From positions 1-63,452 of the forward strand of contig JAOAHI010000008.1 of NCBI GenBank assembly GCA_026415315.1: a stretch of 63,452 nt of DNA. Direction: 5' to 3'. A model generated the notes under the pieces. That model worked only from the letters and a program-made list of their open reading frames with translations. It made no database searches and had not been told where the DNA came from. Made by a program: the position numbers and the translations under genes. Each line of letters begins with the position of its first letter. The stretch's first letter is position 1. This DNA comes from Methylohalobius sp. Its GTDB lineage: Bacteria; Pseudomonadota; Gammaproteobacteria; Methylococcales; Methylothermaceae. Shown in pieces: positions 38,497 to 47,057 of the stretch.

Positions 38497-40209
38497 ATGG
38501 TTGCCGTCGCGGTTGAAGCCTTGACGGAGACTTCCTCTTATGAAGATTTCGCCCGACGCTTGATCGAGGCGGGCAAGCTCCGCCCAACTGACCTTCAGCG
38601 CGCCCGCCGGGTGCTGGAGGAGACTGGCGAGGATACGCTGCCGGTATTGCTGGTTCGCCTAGGGCTAGTGGCTGAGAGAGATGTGGCTGAGGCGTTAGCC
38701 GAAGCGACTGGTCTTAAGCTAGTGGCAGCTGCCGATTATCCTGTCGTTCCCCCATTGCCGGAGAACGTGTCTTTCCGCTTTTTGCGCCTGCGCCACGCGG
38801 TCGGGGTGGCTGAGCAAGACGGCCGGCTGATCGTGGCTGTGGCCGATCCGCTAGACGGGTTTATAGAGGAAGCCTTGTCTTTAGCCTGCGGTAAAGAGAT
38901 CGAGCTTAGGGTGGGGGTGCTCACTGAGATCGATAACGCTTTAAAGCGCCAATACGAGCAGAATCCAGCGGAGACCGGTATCCAGACTTTCGACGCGGAG
39001 CTGGATGAGACCGATGTTGAACACCTCAAAGATATGGCTTCAGAGGCGCCGGTGATCCGCACCGTTAACCAAATCCTCCAGCAGGCGGTGGAACTGCGGG
39101 CTTCGGATATCCACATCGAGCCGTTCGAGGATAAGCTCCAAGTGCGCCTTAGAATAGATGGAATATTGCGCCATATCGACGCGCCGTCGGTGCGATCCAC
39201 AGCCGCGGTGATCTCGCGGGTCAAACTGATGGCCAACCTCAATATCGCCGAGCGGCGCCTGCCGCAGGATGGACGGATCAAGGTCCAAGTGCAGGGGCGG
39301 GAGCTGGATCTTAGGGTTTCTACCGTGCCTACCTTATACGGCGAGAGCGTAGTGATCCGTCTTCTAGACAAGGAACAGGTGACTTTGGATTTTGCCGCGC
39401 TGGGGTTTGCTCCTGAGGTGCAAAAGCGGTTCTTGAGTGTGCTCGACTTGCCCCATGGCATCATTCTCATCACCGGCCCTACCGGCAGCGGCAAAAGCAC
39501 CACGCTTTACACGGCCCTGGACAAACTCAACCGGCCCGAGCGCAAGATCATCACTGTCGAGGATCCAGTGGAGTACCAGCTGACCGGGGTCAATCAGATT
39601 CAAGTCAAGCCAGCGATTGGCTTGACCTTCGCTAACGCTTTACGGTCTATCATGCGCCAGGATCCGGATGTGATTATGATCGGCGAGATGCGCGATTTGG
39701 AGACGGCCAGAATCGCAGTCCAGGCAGCGCTGACCGGCCATTTGGTGCTGTCTACGCTGCACACCAACGATGCCGCAAGCGGAGTTACCCGGCTGTTGGA
39801 CATGGGGTTGGAAGACTACCTAATCACCTCCACTGTCAACGGTATTTTGGGCCAGCGTTTGGTTAGACGCTTGTGCGATCGCTGCAAGGCTCCTTACCCA
39901 GTGCTGCCAGAGGTGGCTGAGGAGACCGGGCTTAAGCGCTTTTTGGCCGGGAGCGAGCCGGTGTTATATAGCCCGGTGGGGTGTGGGCATTGCAACGGCA
40001 TAGGCTATCGGGGGAGGCTAGCGATTATGGAATTTTTGGTCATGTCCGATCCCATTCGCCGCTTGGTGCTGCAGCATGCCCAGGCGCGCGAGATCGAACA
40101 GGTCGCGATCGAAGGGGGGATGCTCACTATGTACCAGGATGGCCTTAAGAAAGCCATTGCCGGGATGACCACGTTGGAGGAAGTCCTGCGCGTCACCACC
40201 GACGTCTGA
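38497..40209 (+). CDS. gspE: Type II secretion ATPase GspE
   Basis: 570 residues from the ATG at 38497 (GGAG 9 bp upstream). An N-terminal MshEN/T2SSE_N domain ('LIEAGKLRPTDLQRARRVLEETG') precedes the hexameric ATPase: Walker A 'GPTGSGKSTT' (about 327-336), the Asp box 'ITVEDPVEYQ', Walker B 'PDVIMIGEMRDLETA', the His box 'LSTLHTNDA', and a tetracysteine zinc element ('CDRC' and 'CGHC'). It is close to PilB, but the neighbouring gspF-H-I-J-K genes identify GspE. It powers pseudopilus assembly from the cytosol. Confidence 0.9.
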   Translation: MVAVAVEALTETSSYEDFARRLIEAGKLRPTDLQRARRVLEETGEDTLPVLLVRLGLVAERDVAEALAEATGLKLVAAADYPVVPPLPENVSFRFLRLRHAVGVAEQDGRLIVAVADPLDGFIEEALSLACGKEIELRVGVLTEIDNALKRQYEQNPAETGIQTFDAELDETDVEHLKDMASEAPVIRTVNQILQQAVELRASDIHIEPFEDKLQVRLRIDGILRHIDAPSVRSTAAVISRVKLMANLNIAERRLPQDGRIKVQVQGRELDLRVSTVPTLYGESVVIRLLDKEQVTLDFAALGFAPEVQKRFLSVLDLPHGIILITGPTGSGKSTTLYTALDKLNRPERKIITVEDPVEYQLTGVNQIQVKPAIGLTFANALRSIMRQDPDVIMIGEMRDLETARIAVQAALTGHLVLSTLHTNDAASGVTRLLDMGLEDYLITSTVNGILGQRLVRRLCDRCKAPYPVLPEVAEETGLKRFLAGSEPVLYSPVGCGHCNGIGYRGRLAIMEFLVMSDPIRRLVLQHAQAREIEQVAIEGGMLTMYQDGLKKAIAGMTTLEEVLRVTTDV

Positions 40210-41423
40210 TGCCTACTTTCATCGTCAAAGCCGTCAACCGCGATGGGGAAATCGTCGAAACTTTGCGCGATGCCCAGGATCAGGCGACTCTAGTCCGCCA
40301 GTTGCAGGAAGAGGGTTTTTTGCCCATTCGGGTTGCGCCCACAACCGGTGCCTTAAATTGGTTGTGGCCGGGATGGCGCAAGGGAAAGCTGAAATCCAAA
40401 GAGCTTACCTTGTTTACCCGAGAGCTCGCTACCTTGCTTTCTGCGGGTTTGCCTCTGGACCGCGGACTCAAAGTGTTGCTGTCGGTGTTTCCGGAAGATT
40501 CCGCGCTCAACAAGTTAACGCTTAGGATCCTGGAACAAGTCAAAGGCGGAGCCCAGCTGTCGGCGGCGTTGGAAGCCGAAGGCGGCTTGTTTCCTAGGCT
40601 TTATGTAAGCATGGTACGGGCCGGCGAGGCGGGAGGAGCGTTAGAAAGCGTGCTGGAGCGGCTCGCCGATTACTTAGAACGCACTCAAGCTCTCCGTGCC
40701 AGCGTCCTGACCGCCCTGATTTATCCAGCGATCCTGGTGGTGATGGCGATTTTGTCCTTGCTTGCTTTGCTCACCTTCGTGGTGCCGCAGTTTGAGGAGA
40801 TGTTCCAAAGCGCTGGTAAGGAACTCCCCGTGCCAACCCAAATCGTGATGGCTATCGCCTCGGGCATTCGAAGTTATGGGCTGTTCGTCCTGGTTGCTGG
40901 GCTAGGCGCGGCGAGATTAATCCAAACTCGACTGGCGCGTCCGGAAGTGCGCTATCGCTTTCACCGCTGGCTGCTCAAGCTTCCTTTGTTGGGGGAGTTA
41001 TTGGTCAAATTGGATGTGGCCCGCCTGGCGCAGACGCTTTCAACTTTGCTCCAGGCAGGCGTGCCTTTATTGGTTGCCCTGGGGATCGTCAAAGACACTT
41101 TGAACAACTTAGTGCTGGTGGAGGCGGTCGCCCGGGCAGGGGATCGCCTTAAGGAAGGCGGGGAGATGTCGGCGGCGCTGGAGGAATCCGGGTATTTTCC
41201 GATTTTAGCTCTGCAGATGATCAAACTGGGGGAAGAGACTGGACGGCTTTCCCATATGCTCTCCAAAATGGCCGAGGTGTACGAAGCCGAGGTCAAGGTT
41301 ACCGTGCAGCGCTTGTTGACTTTGCTCGAGCCGGCCTTAATTGTGGGCTTAGGGGTGGCGATCGCGGCGATCATCATGTCTATCCTAGTGGCCGTGGTGA
41401 GCGTCAATGAGTTGGCGTTTTGA
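40209..41423 (+). CDS. gspF: Type II secretion inner-membrane protein GspF
   Basis: 404 residues. It has two T2SSF domains: 'LKSKELTLFTRELATLLSAGLPLDRGL' (about 62-88) and its repeat 'LDVARLAQTLSTLLQAGVPLLVAL' (about 270-293). There are three membrane segments, the last at the C-terminus. It forms the platform of the inner-membrane assembly complex. It shares its first base with the gspE stop codon, so the genes are tightly coupled. Confidence 0.92.
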   Translation: MPTFIVKAVNRDGEIVETLRDAQDQATLVRQLQEEGFLPIRVAPTTGALNWLWPGWRKGKLKSKELTLFTRELATLLSAGLPLDRGLKVLLSVFPEDSALNKLTLRILEQVKGGAQLSAALEAEGGLFPRLYVSMVRAGEAGGALESVLERLADYLERTQALRASVLTALIYPAILVVMAILSLLALLTFVVPQFEEMFQSAGKELPVPTQIVMAIASGIRSYGLFVLVAGLGAARLIQTRLARPEVRYRFHRWLLKLPLLGELLVKLDVARLAQTLSTLLQAGVPLLVALGIVKDTLNNLVLVEAVARAGDRLKEGGEMSAALEESGYFPILALQMIKLGEETGRLSHMLSKMAEVYEAEVKVTVQRLLTLLEPALIVGLGVAIAAIIMSILVAVVSVNELAF

Positions 41424-41859
41424 GCGCGGATTTACTTTGCTTGAATTGATCGTCGTGCTGGGGCTTGTGGCTTTGGGCTTAGCCTATGTAACGCCGAACT
41501 TCGGCCGCGCGCTGGAGGGCGCACGTTTTAAAGCCGCAGTACGGGAAGTGGTTTCGGGTTTGCGTCAGGCACGGGGCATTGCGCTGTCTCAAGGGCGAGA
41601 AGCGGTTTTTGCTCTGGATGTAGCCGCCCACACTTACCAGATCGATGGCGGTGACCCCCAGCGCTTGCCGCAGGCCATCGAGTTGGGTTTGCATACCGCG
41701 CAATCGGAACTTCGCAGCCCTACCCAAGGCTATATCCGCTTCTTCCCAGACGGTTCGGCCACGGGCGGGCGGATCGTCTTGCGCCTGGGCGGATTGGCAA
41801 AGCGAATAGACGTCAATTGGTTGACTGGCCGCGTGACCGTGAGGGAGCATGCAGGTTGA
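41407..41859 (+). CDS. gspH: Minor pseudopilin GspH
   Basis: 150 residues. A type III leader 'MSWRFERG' is followed by 'FTLLELIVVLGLVALGLAYV' with Glu at +5, the substrate of prepilin peptidase. The C-terminal part ('FRAALDQAR'-like 'VVSGLRQARGIALSQG') fits the GspH/FimT family rather than the major pseudopilin GspG. It overlaps gspF by 17 bp and gspI by 11 bp. Confidence 0.85.
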   Translation: MSWRFERGFTLLELIVVLGLVALGLAYVTPNFGRALEGARFKAAVREVVSGLRQARGIALSQGREAVFALDVAAHTYQIDGGDPQRLPQAIELGLHTAQSELRSPTQGYIRFFPDGSATGGRIVLRLGGLAKRIDVNWLTGRVTVREHAG

Positions 41860-42244
41860 ACGAGGCTTTTCTCTCCTTGAAGTGGTGGTCGCTTTTACCG
41901 TATTGGCGCTTTCGCTTGTTGTCTTGCTCCAGGCCTTTGGGGGCGGTGCCCGGCTTCTGGGAGATACCGAGCGGCTCGCGCAGGCCGCGAGTCTGGCTCA
42001 ATCGCAGCTGGCCCGGATCGGCACCGAGATTCCCCTAGCAGAGGGAGGATATCAGGGAGAATGGTCCGATTATCGCTGGCAGCTCAAAGTGATGCCTTTT
42101 CGCCTTCCGCTTCAGTTGGCCCAACATCCACATTGGCAGCTTTTTCAAGTCGAAGTGGCGGTGGGCTGGACTGAGGCGGGGCGTGGGCGGGAATACACGT
42201 TGACCACTTTACGGGTTGGGGAGAGAGGGGATGCGGGTCGGTAA
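41849..42244 (+). CDS. gspI: Minor pseudopilin GspI
   Basis: 131 residues. A short leader 'MQVERG' precedes 'FSLLEVVVAFTVLALSLVVLLQ', a canonical prepilin N-terminus with Glu at +5. The short globular part with 'YRWQLKVMPF' and 'LFQVEVAVGWTEAG' fits GspI. It sits in the tip complex with GspJ and GspK. It overlaps gspH and gspJ. Confidence 0.87.
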   Translation: MQVERGFSLLEVVVAFTVLALSLVVLLQAFGGGARLLGDTERLAQAASLAQSQLARIGTEIPLAEGGYQGEWSDYRWQLKVMPFRLPLQLAQHPHWQLFQVEVAVGWTEAGRGREYTLTTLRVGERGDAGR

Positions 42245-42863
42245 AGGCTTTACCTTGCTTGAGGTATTGATCGCGCTGGCCCTGTTCGGCCTCATGTTAC
42301 CTTTAGTTTTTGGGACGCTGGCGCTTGCGAGCCGGTCTTGGGAGGGGGGGGAAGTGCGCGCTGACAAACTCGGAGGACGGATGGCCCTGGAGCGCTTTTT
42401 GCGCCAAGTCCTGGGGCAGGCGCGAGTTTGGCCTGGTTCGGTCGAGGCCCAGGCGTTTGGATTTTCGGGTACCTCGCAAGAGCTGACTTTTATCGCGTAT
42501 CTATTGCATACGCCGGGTGCCCAGGGATTGCAGCGCTTCACTTTATATCTTGCCCCCAAACGCCCCCGAGGTCAGGATTTAAAAGTCCGTATTGCCAAGG
42601 CCGACGGTACGATTGTAGAAGGGGAAGAAGAGGCGCGCGACCAAGTCCTCTTGGAGGACGTTTTGACGGTGCGGTTTGCCTACTGGGAAGAGGGGAGCGG
42701 CGAGCCTGGGCGATGGAAAGAGCGCTGGGAAGGTACCGTGCTACCTAAAGCAGTATGGGTCGAGGTAATCCGTAAAGGGGAGAACTGGCCGCCATACGTC
42801 ATTCCCTTACCTATCCAGATGGCAGCCGCAGGGCTCGGGTTAAGGCCGGACGTGCTGGAATAG
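42231..42863 (+). CDS. gspJ: Minor pseudopilin GspJ
   Basis: 210 residues from the ATG at 42231, close behind GAGAGAGG. The leader 'MRVGKG' is followed by 'FTLLEVLIALALFGLMLPLVF'. The globular domain includes 'LERFLRQVLGQAR' and 'ITLYLAP'-like 'FTLYLAPKRP', as in GspJ. It is part of the pseudopilus tip. It overlaps the end of gspI by 14 bp; gspK follows 9 bp later. Confidence 0.88.
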   Translation: MRVGKGFTLLEVLIALALFGLMLPLVFGTLALASRSWEGGEVRADKLGGRMALERFLRQVLGQARVWPGSVEAQAFGFSGTSQELTFIAYLLHTPGAQGLQRFTLYLAPKRPRGQDLKVRIAKADGTIVEGEEEARDQVLLEDVLTVRFAYWEEGSGEPGRWKERWEGTVLPKAVWVEVIRKGENWPPYVIPLPIQMAAAGLGLRPDVLE

Positions 42864-42872
42864 GCGTTTTTT

Positions 42873-43793
42873 ATGGTGCGCCAAATCGGCGTTGTCTTGG
42901 TAGTGGTATTGTGGTTGGTAGCCATCTTGAGTTTATTGGCGGCCAGCTTTGGTTTAGGGATGCGGCGCGAGGCTAAGCTTGCAGTGAATATGGCCGAGGC
43001 TGCCCAGCTTCGGGCCGCTGCTGAGGCAGCTGTCCATTATGCCATTTTCATGCTCACTCAGCCGGATCCCCATCTGCGCTGGCGCGCTGATGGCAGCGTT
43101 TACGCCTTGACTTGGGGTCCAGTTGAGACTCGCGTGCAAATCGTGGATGAAGGCGGCAAGATCGATCTCAATCAAGCCGACGAAACGCTGCTTAAAGCCA
43201 TTTTGACTTACCTGAGCGGGGATCCTGCGCGGGCGGCAGGCATTGCTGCAGCTATTCTCGACTGGCGCGACGGCGATCGCGACCGCCATGTAGGAGGCGC
43301 AGAGGCTGACGACTACCGCGCCGCCGGTTTGAGCTACGAACCGGCTGATGCTCCTTTCAACTCGGTGGTGGAGGTGGGTTTGGTGTTGGGGATGACGCCG
43401 GATCTGACGCGAGCGCTTTTGCCGCTGGTGACGGTGCATAGTGGTCAGGCCGGAATTAATCCCAACGTCGCACCAGCCGAGGTGTTGTTAGCCCTGCCTG
43501 GAGGTGATCCCGGCTGGGTAAGCGCTTTTGTCCAGGCGCGTTCTCAGCTGCTGCCGGGAGTAGCGACACCTTCTTTGCCACCGCTGCCTGGAGTGAGCTT
43601 TCATGCAATGACTGGCAGCGCTTTTGGGATAAACGTAGAAGCGCGTCGGCAAACGGCTGCGTTACCAATGGAAGTGGTGATCCGGCCAGGAGGGCCGGGG
43701 GAGGTGCTAGAATATTTAGACTGGCGCGAGGAACCTTTGCCCCGATCGCTGTTTGAACTCCCTGAAGTGATTCAAGTTGAAGCGCCTGGTTAA
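42873..43793 (+). CDS. gspK: Minor pseudopilin GspK
   Basis: 306 residues, the largest pseudopilin. Its N-terminus 'MVRQIGVVLVVVLWLVAILSLLA' lacks the +5 Glu, as is normal for GspK. 'VQIVDEGGKIDLNQADETLL' (about 88-107) and 'ILDWRDGDRD' are family signatures, along with the helix-hairpin-helix-like 'PFNSVVEVGLVLGM'. It caps the pseudopilus. gspL, gspM, gspC, gspD and gspG do not follow; the next gene is rfbD. Confidence 0.9.
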   Translation: MVRQIGVVLVVVLWLVAILSLLAASFGLGMRREAKLAVNMAEAAQLRAAAEAAVHYAIFMLTQPDPHLRWRADGSVYALTWGPVETRVQIVDEGGKIDLNQADETLLKAILTYLSGDPARAAGIAAAILDWRDGDRDRHVGGAEADDYRAAGLSYEPADAPFNSVVEVGLVLGMTPDLTRALLPLVTVHSGQAGINPNVAPAEVLLALPGGDPGWVSAFVQARSQLLPGVATPSLPPLPGVSFHAMTGSAFGINVEARRQTAALPMEVVIRPGGPGEVLEYLDWREEPLPRSLFELPEVIQVEAPG

Positions 43794-43815
43794 CGTGTCT
43801 AGGAAAGAGGCTTCG

Positions 43816-44718
43816 GTGAGACCGATTCTAATTTTGGGACGCTCTGGCCAGCTCGCCTTCGAGCTTCGTCGCACGCTCTCCCCTCTAGGCAAGGTGGTGG
43901 CTTTAGACCGTCGCTCTGAGCCAATGGTGGACTTGGCCAAGGCCGACAGTCTGGTAGCTGCAGTCCGCAGTTTTCGACCAAAGCTGATCGTCAACGGCGC
44001 TGCTTATACGGCGGTCGATAGGGCTGAAGCCGAACCCGAGTTGGCCATGAAAGTCAATGCCCAGGCCCCAGGCGTTCTGGCCGAGGAAGCTAAAAAGCTG
44101 GACGCTGGCTTGATTCATTACTCCACCGATTATGTATTTGCTGGAGATTTGAACCGGCCTTATCGCGAGGACGATCCCACCGGCCCTTTGGGCGTGTATG
44201 GCCGCACTAAGCTCGAGGGAGAAGAGGCTATTCGTGCTGTAGGTGCTTCCTACTGGATCCTGCGCACCGCCTGGGTCTATGGCGAACGAGGCAAAAATTT
44301 TCTGCTCACCATGCTTAAACTCATGCGCGAACGCGAATCGTTAGGCGTAGTGGCCGATCAGACCGGTACCCCAACCTGGAGCCGCTTCATCGCCGAAGTT
44401 ACGGCCTCGATGTTGGCCAAAACCGGTTTGGAGCTTAAAGAGACGTTAGGCACTTATCATCTCACTTGTGCTGGGCACACCAGCTGGTATGGATTCGCCT
44501 GTCAAATCCGGCGTCGAGCCCAAGCTTTCGGGCTTCTCTCAGAAAGCGTAGCTCAGGTTAAGGCTATCTCTAGCGCTGAATATCCCACGCCTGCCAAGCG
44601 ACCAGCTTACTCGGTTTTGGACACTCACGCGCTGCAAGACGCGTTTGCTATCCAGCCTATAGCCTGGGAAGAGGCCTTGGAGTTATGCCTGGAACAGATG
44701 GCGGCACGCCTGTCTTAA
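43816..44718 (+). CDS. rfbD: dTDP-4-dehydrorhamnose reductase
   Basis: 300 residues from a GTG at 43816, placed 5 bp after AGAGG; the longer in-frame TTG start overlaps gspK. The NAD(P)-binding 'LGRSGQLAFEL', the catalytic 'YSTDYVFAG' region and 'YGRTKLEGE' (the YxxxK pair) are present. It makes dTDP-L-rhamnose from the 4-keto sugar. rfbA, rfbB and rfbC are not nearby. The short distance from gspK (22 bp) suggests a shared message. Confidence 0.88.
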   Translation: MRPILILGRSGQLAFELRRTLSPLGKVVALDRRSEPMVDLAKADSLVAAVRSFRPKLIVNGAAYTAVDRAEAEPELAMKVNAQAPGVLAEEAKKLDAGLIHYSTDYVFAGDLNRPYREDDPTGPLGVYGRTKLEGEEAIRAVGASYWILRTAWVYGERGKNFLLTMLKLMRERESLGVVADQTGTPTWSRFIAEVTASMLAKTGLELKETLGTYHLTCAGHTSWYGFACQIRRRAQAFGLLSESVAQVKAISSAEYPTPAKRPAYSVLDTHALQDAFAIQPIAWEEALELCLEQMAARLS

Positions 44719-44719
44719 C

Positions 44720-45610
44720 TCAAATCGTAGCTACCCGATCTCGTCCTTGGCGTTTAGCGTGATACAAAGCTTCGTCGGCGCGCTTGAGAAGCTGCTCTGG
44801 GGTTTCTTGGGGATGACTTAAAGCCGCCACTCCCAGGCTGGCAGTAAGGTGCAGGCCAGGGGCAATGTCGCTCATCTCCATGTTGGCGACGGCAACACGT
44901 AATCTCTCAGCAAGCATTCGTGCCCCCTTCAAAGCCGTGTTGCTGAGCAGGATCACAAACTCTTCTCCCCCATAGCGGAAAACCATGTCGCTGGTGCGGA
45001 CAGTCTGTTTGAGGTTGTGGGCTACTCGCCGCAGCACCTCATCACCGATGGGGTGGCCGTAAGTATCGTTGATCTTCTTGAAATAATCGATGTCAAGAAT
45101 TAACAATGACAGCGGTGTGTTTTGCCTTTGGGCCAGCTTCCACTCCCGTTCGAAAGCACCTGCCAAAGCTGTGCGGTTGTACACTCCGGTTAAGGGATCG
45201 GTATGGCATAGCTTGAGGGCCTGATAATACAGTAGGGCGTTGCGTAGAGGATATACCAAGCAGCAGAGCAGGGATTCTAAGGTCTTGAGTTCTGCCTCAG
45301 AAAAGCGCTTGCGGCGCTGCAAAGTCAATTCCCCTAGGGCTTGCCCTTCTAAAGTCAGACTGTAATGACAGCGATGCAACGCTCTTCTGCCAATCTGAAC
45401 CTCTAGACCGTGCTGGCGATTGCAATAGTAAAAGCCATCGTGAGGAACCCACTTTTGGAGCTCACCGCTGAACAATTCGAGCAGTTGTTCCAGCACCAGC
45501 GTGGTCTGTAGCGCACCGATGAGCTCTAGACGTTGAGTTTGCTCAAAGGAGAGCGCTTGGCTAGGCGCTGCATGGGGCAGTTTTGCTAATGGGCTTTGCT
45601 CTTGCCGCAT
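44720..45610 (-). CDS. GGDEF-domain diguanylate cyclase
   Basis: 296 residues. The N-terminal half is a GAF-like domain of unclear ligand. The C-terminal GGDEF domain starts at about residue 130 ('TDPLTGVYNRTALAG') and carries the active-site sequence GGEEF, with an RxxD inhibitory-site motif five residues before it ('RTSDMVFRYGGEEF'). So it should make cyclic di-GMP from GTP and be subject to product inhibition. No membrane segment is visible, so it is probably cytosolic. It is convergent with rfbD, 1 bp between stops. Confidence 0.92.
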   Translation of the reverse strand: MRQEQSPLAKLPHAAPSQALSFEQTQRLELIGALQTTLVLEQLLELFSGELQKWVPHDGFYYCNRQHGLEVQIGRRALHRCHYSLTLEGQALGELTLQRRKRFSEAELKTLESLLCCLVYPLRNALLYYQALKLCHTDPLTGVYNRTALAGAFEREWKLAQRQNTPLSLLILDIDYFKKINDTYGHPIGDEVLRRVAHNLKQTVRTSDMVFRYGGEEFVILLSNTALKGARMLAERLRVAVANMEMSDIAPGLHLTASLGVAALSHPQETPEQLLKRADEALYHAKRQGRDRVATI

Positions 45611-45742
45611 AGATCGAGTTTTTAGTGTCTTCGAATTTTTAAGAGCAAATTTTGTGCCTTATATTAGAAAAAATAAAAACAATACCTTAGGCTCGAATGG
45701 CGGTACAGGTCAAAAAATTGACGCGTCGCCAGAAAGGTGCGG

Positions 45743-46297
45743 TTATATCATCCCCAATTGCAGCTTGGCAGCTTCCGACATCATGTCGCGCGACCAAGGT
45801 GGGTCGAACACTACCTCTACGCAGACTTTAGCCACTCCTGGCAGGTTCTTAACCAGCGCTTCTACATCTTGTTGGATGATTGGACCCATTCCGCATCCTG
45901 GGGCGGTGAGGGTCATGATGATTTCGACCTGGTTTTGGCCCGCTTCGAGGGGGGTGACGCGCACGTGATATACCAGACCCAAATCGACGATGTTGACCGG
46001 AATTTCAGGGTCGTAGACGGTTTTAAGCACTTGCCATACGTTGTGCCTGACCGTCTCTGGGTCGTTGCCTTCCCTAAGGTCGGCAATGGCCGGCGGTTCC
46101 TTACCTAAGGCGTCAGCGTCGTTGGCGGAGATCCTGGCCATGACTCCATCCTCGGTAAGGACCGTGTAGCTCCCGCCCAAAGCTTGATAGATGGTGACCA
46201 GCTCCTCTTTGTGCAGCTTGAGCGGTGCGCCATCAGGCACTCGGACGGCTTCTACCTCGCGCTGAAGGAGAACGCTTTCACCTTGCCCGTAATACAT
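45743..46297 (-). CDS. sufT: SufT-family iron-sulfur assembly protein
   Basis: 184 residues from the ATG at 46297, with AGGA at a proper distance; ATG 46306 is an alternative. The C-terminal DUF59/MIP18 domain has 'TVYDPEIPVNIVDLGLVYHV' (about 92-111) and 'MTLTAPGCGMGPIIQQDVE' with the conserved Cys. The N-terminal half with 'LVTIYQALGGSYTVL' marks the SufT group. It helps mature Fe-S proteins in the cytosol. The rest of the suf operon is not in the window. It overlaps the upstream SDR gene by 20 bp. Confidence 0.88.
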   Translation of the reverse strand: MYYGQGESVLLQREVEAVRVPDGAPLKLHKEELVTIYQALGGSYTVLTEDGVMARISANDADALGKEPPAIADLREGNDPETVRHNVWQVLKTVYDPEIPVNIVDLGLVYHVRVTPLEAGQNQVEIIMTLTAPGCGMGPIIQQDVEALVKNLPGVAKVCVEVVFDPPWSRDMMSEAAKLQLGMI

Positions 46298-47057
46298 GTT
46301 GTTCATCCTGGTGAAAGTAAGTATACCCGCTCTGACCGCGACTGGCTGAACTGAGCAGATAAACATACAATTTTGCTAAGGATTGCGGTGAAGTCAAGCT
46401 TTCTTCGGCCTCTCCTGGGAAAGCGCGGCGGCGGGTGGAAGTCGCTACCTTGCCCGGCACTAGGATATTAGCGCGCAGGCTGCCTCTCGCTTCCCACTCG
46501 GCAGCCAAGATGCGCGCTAAAGTCTCCACGCCGGTTTTGGCTACCGCATAAGCGCCCCAGTAAGCAGGGGCCAAACGCGCGGTCGAATCTGAGGTAAACA
46601 CCACCGAGGCTTCGCCACTGGCGTTGAGAAGCGGTAAACAGGCCCGCGTGAGCAGAAAGGGGGCGTTGAGGTTGACTTGAAGGCTGACAAACCAACGCTT
46701 GGGGGAGAGGCATGCTAACGGCTCTAGAAAATCCAGGTGAGCAGCGTTGTGGACAAGGCCGTGCAGGGAGGAGGTGTAAGAACGCAAAATTTCAGTAAGC
46801 TTTAGATAATGCTCTGGCTCTGCGCTTGCCAGGTCCATGGGTAATAGGCCAAGCTCGGCGTCTGGCTGTTGCGTCAAAATTTCGTCGCGCAGCGCCTCCA
46901 GTCCAGCCACATCCTGGTCCAACAGAACTAAGCGTCCTCCAGCGGCAGCGCAGGCGCACGCGGCTACTTTGCCTAAAGTTCCAGCTGCTCCGGTGATTAG
47001 CAAGGTGCGGCCGGCTAAGGGTTGACCTTTGAGTTCCGGCAAAGTCAAGCGGTCCAT
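46278..47057 (-). CDS. Short-chain dehydrogenase, YciK-like
   Basis: 259 residues. The cofactor motif is 'ITGAAGTLGK' (about 20-29), followed by 'VHNAAHLDFLEPL' (NAAx) and the catalytic 'YAVAK' after 'SDSTARLAPAYWGA'. Best fit is the YciK SDR group, supported by gene order. The substrate is unknown. It overlaps the phosphatase gene by 13 bp and sufT by 20 bp. Confidence 0.82.
   Translation of the reverse strand: MDRLTLPELKGQPLAGRTLLITGAAGTLGKVAACACAAAGGRLVLLDQDVAGLEALRDEILTQQPDAELGLLPMDLASAEPEHYLKLTEILRSYTSSLHGLVHNAAHLDFLEPLACLSPKRWFVSLQVNLNAPFLLTRACLPLLNASGEASVVFTSDSTARLAPAYWGAYAVAKTGVETLARILAAEWEARGSLRANILVPGKVATSTRRRAFPGEAEESLTSPQSLAKLYVYLLSSASRGQSGYTYFHQDEQHVLRAR

Noticed and set aside
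38736-39503. 255-codon minus-strand open frame
   Set aside because: Antisense to gspE; composition rich in Ser and Arg from the complementary codons.
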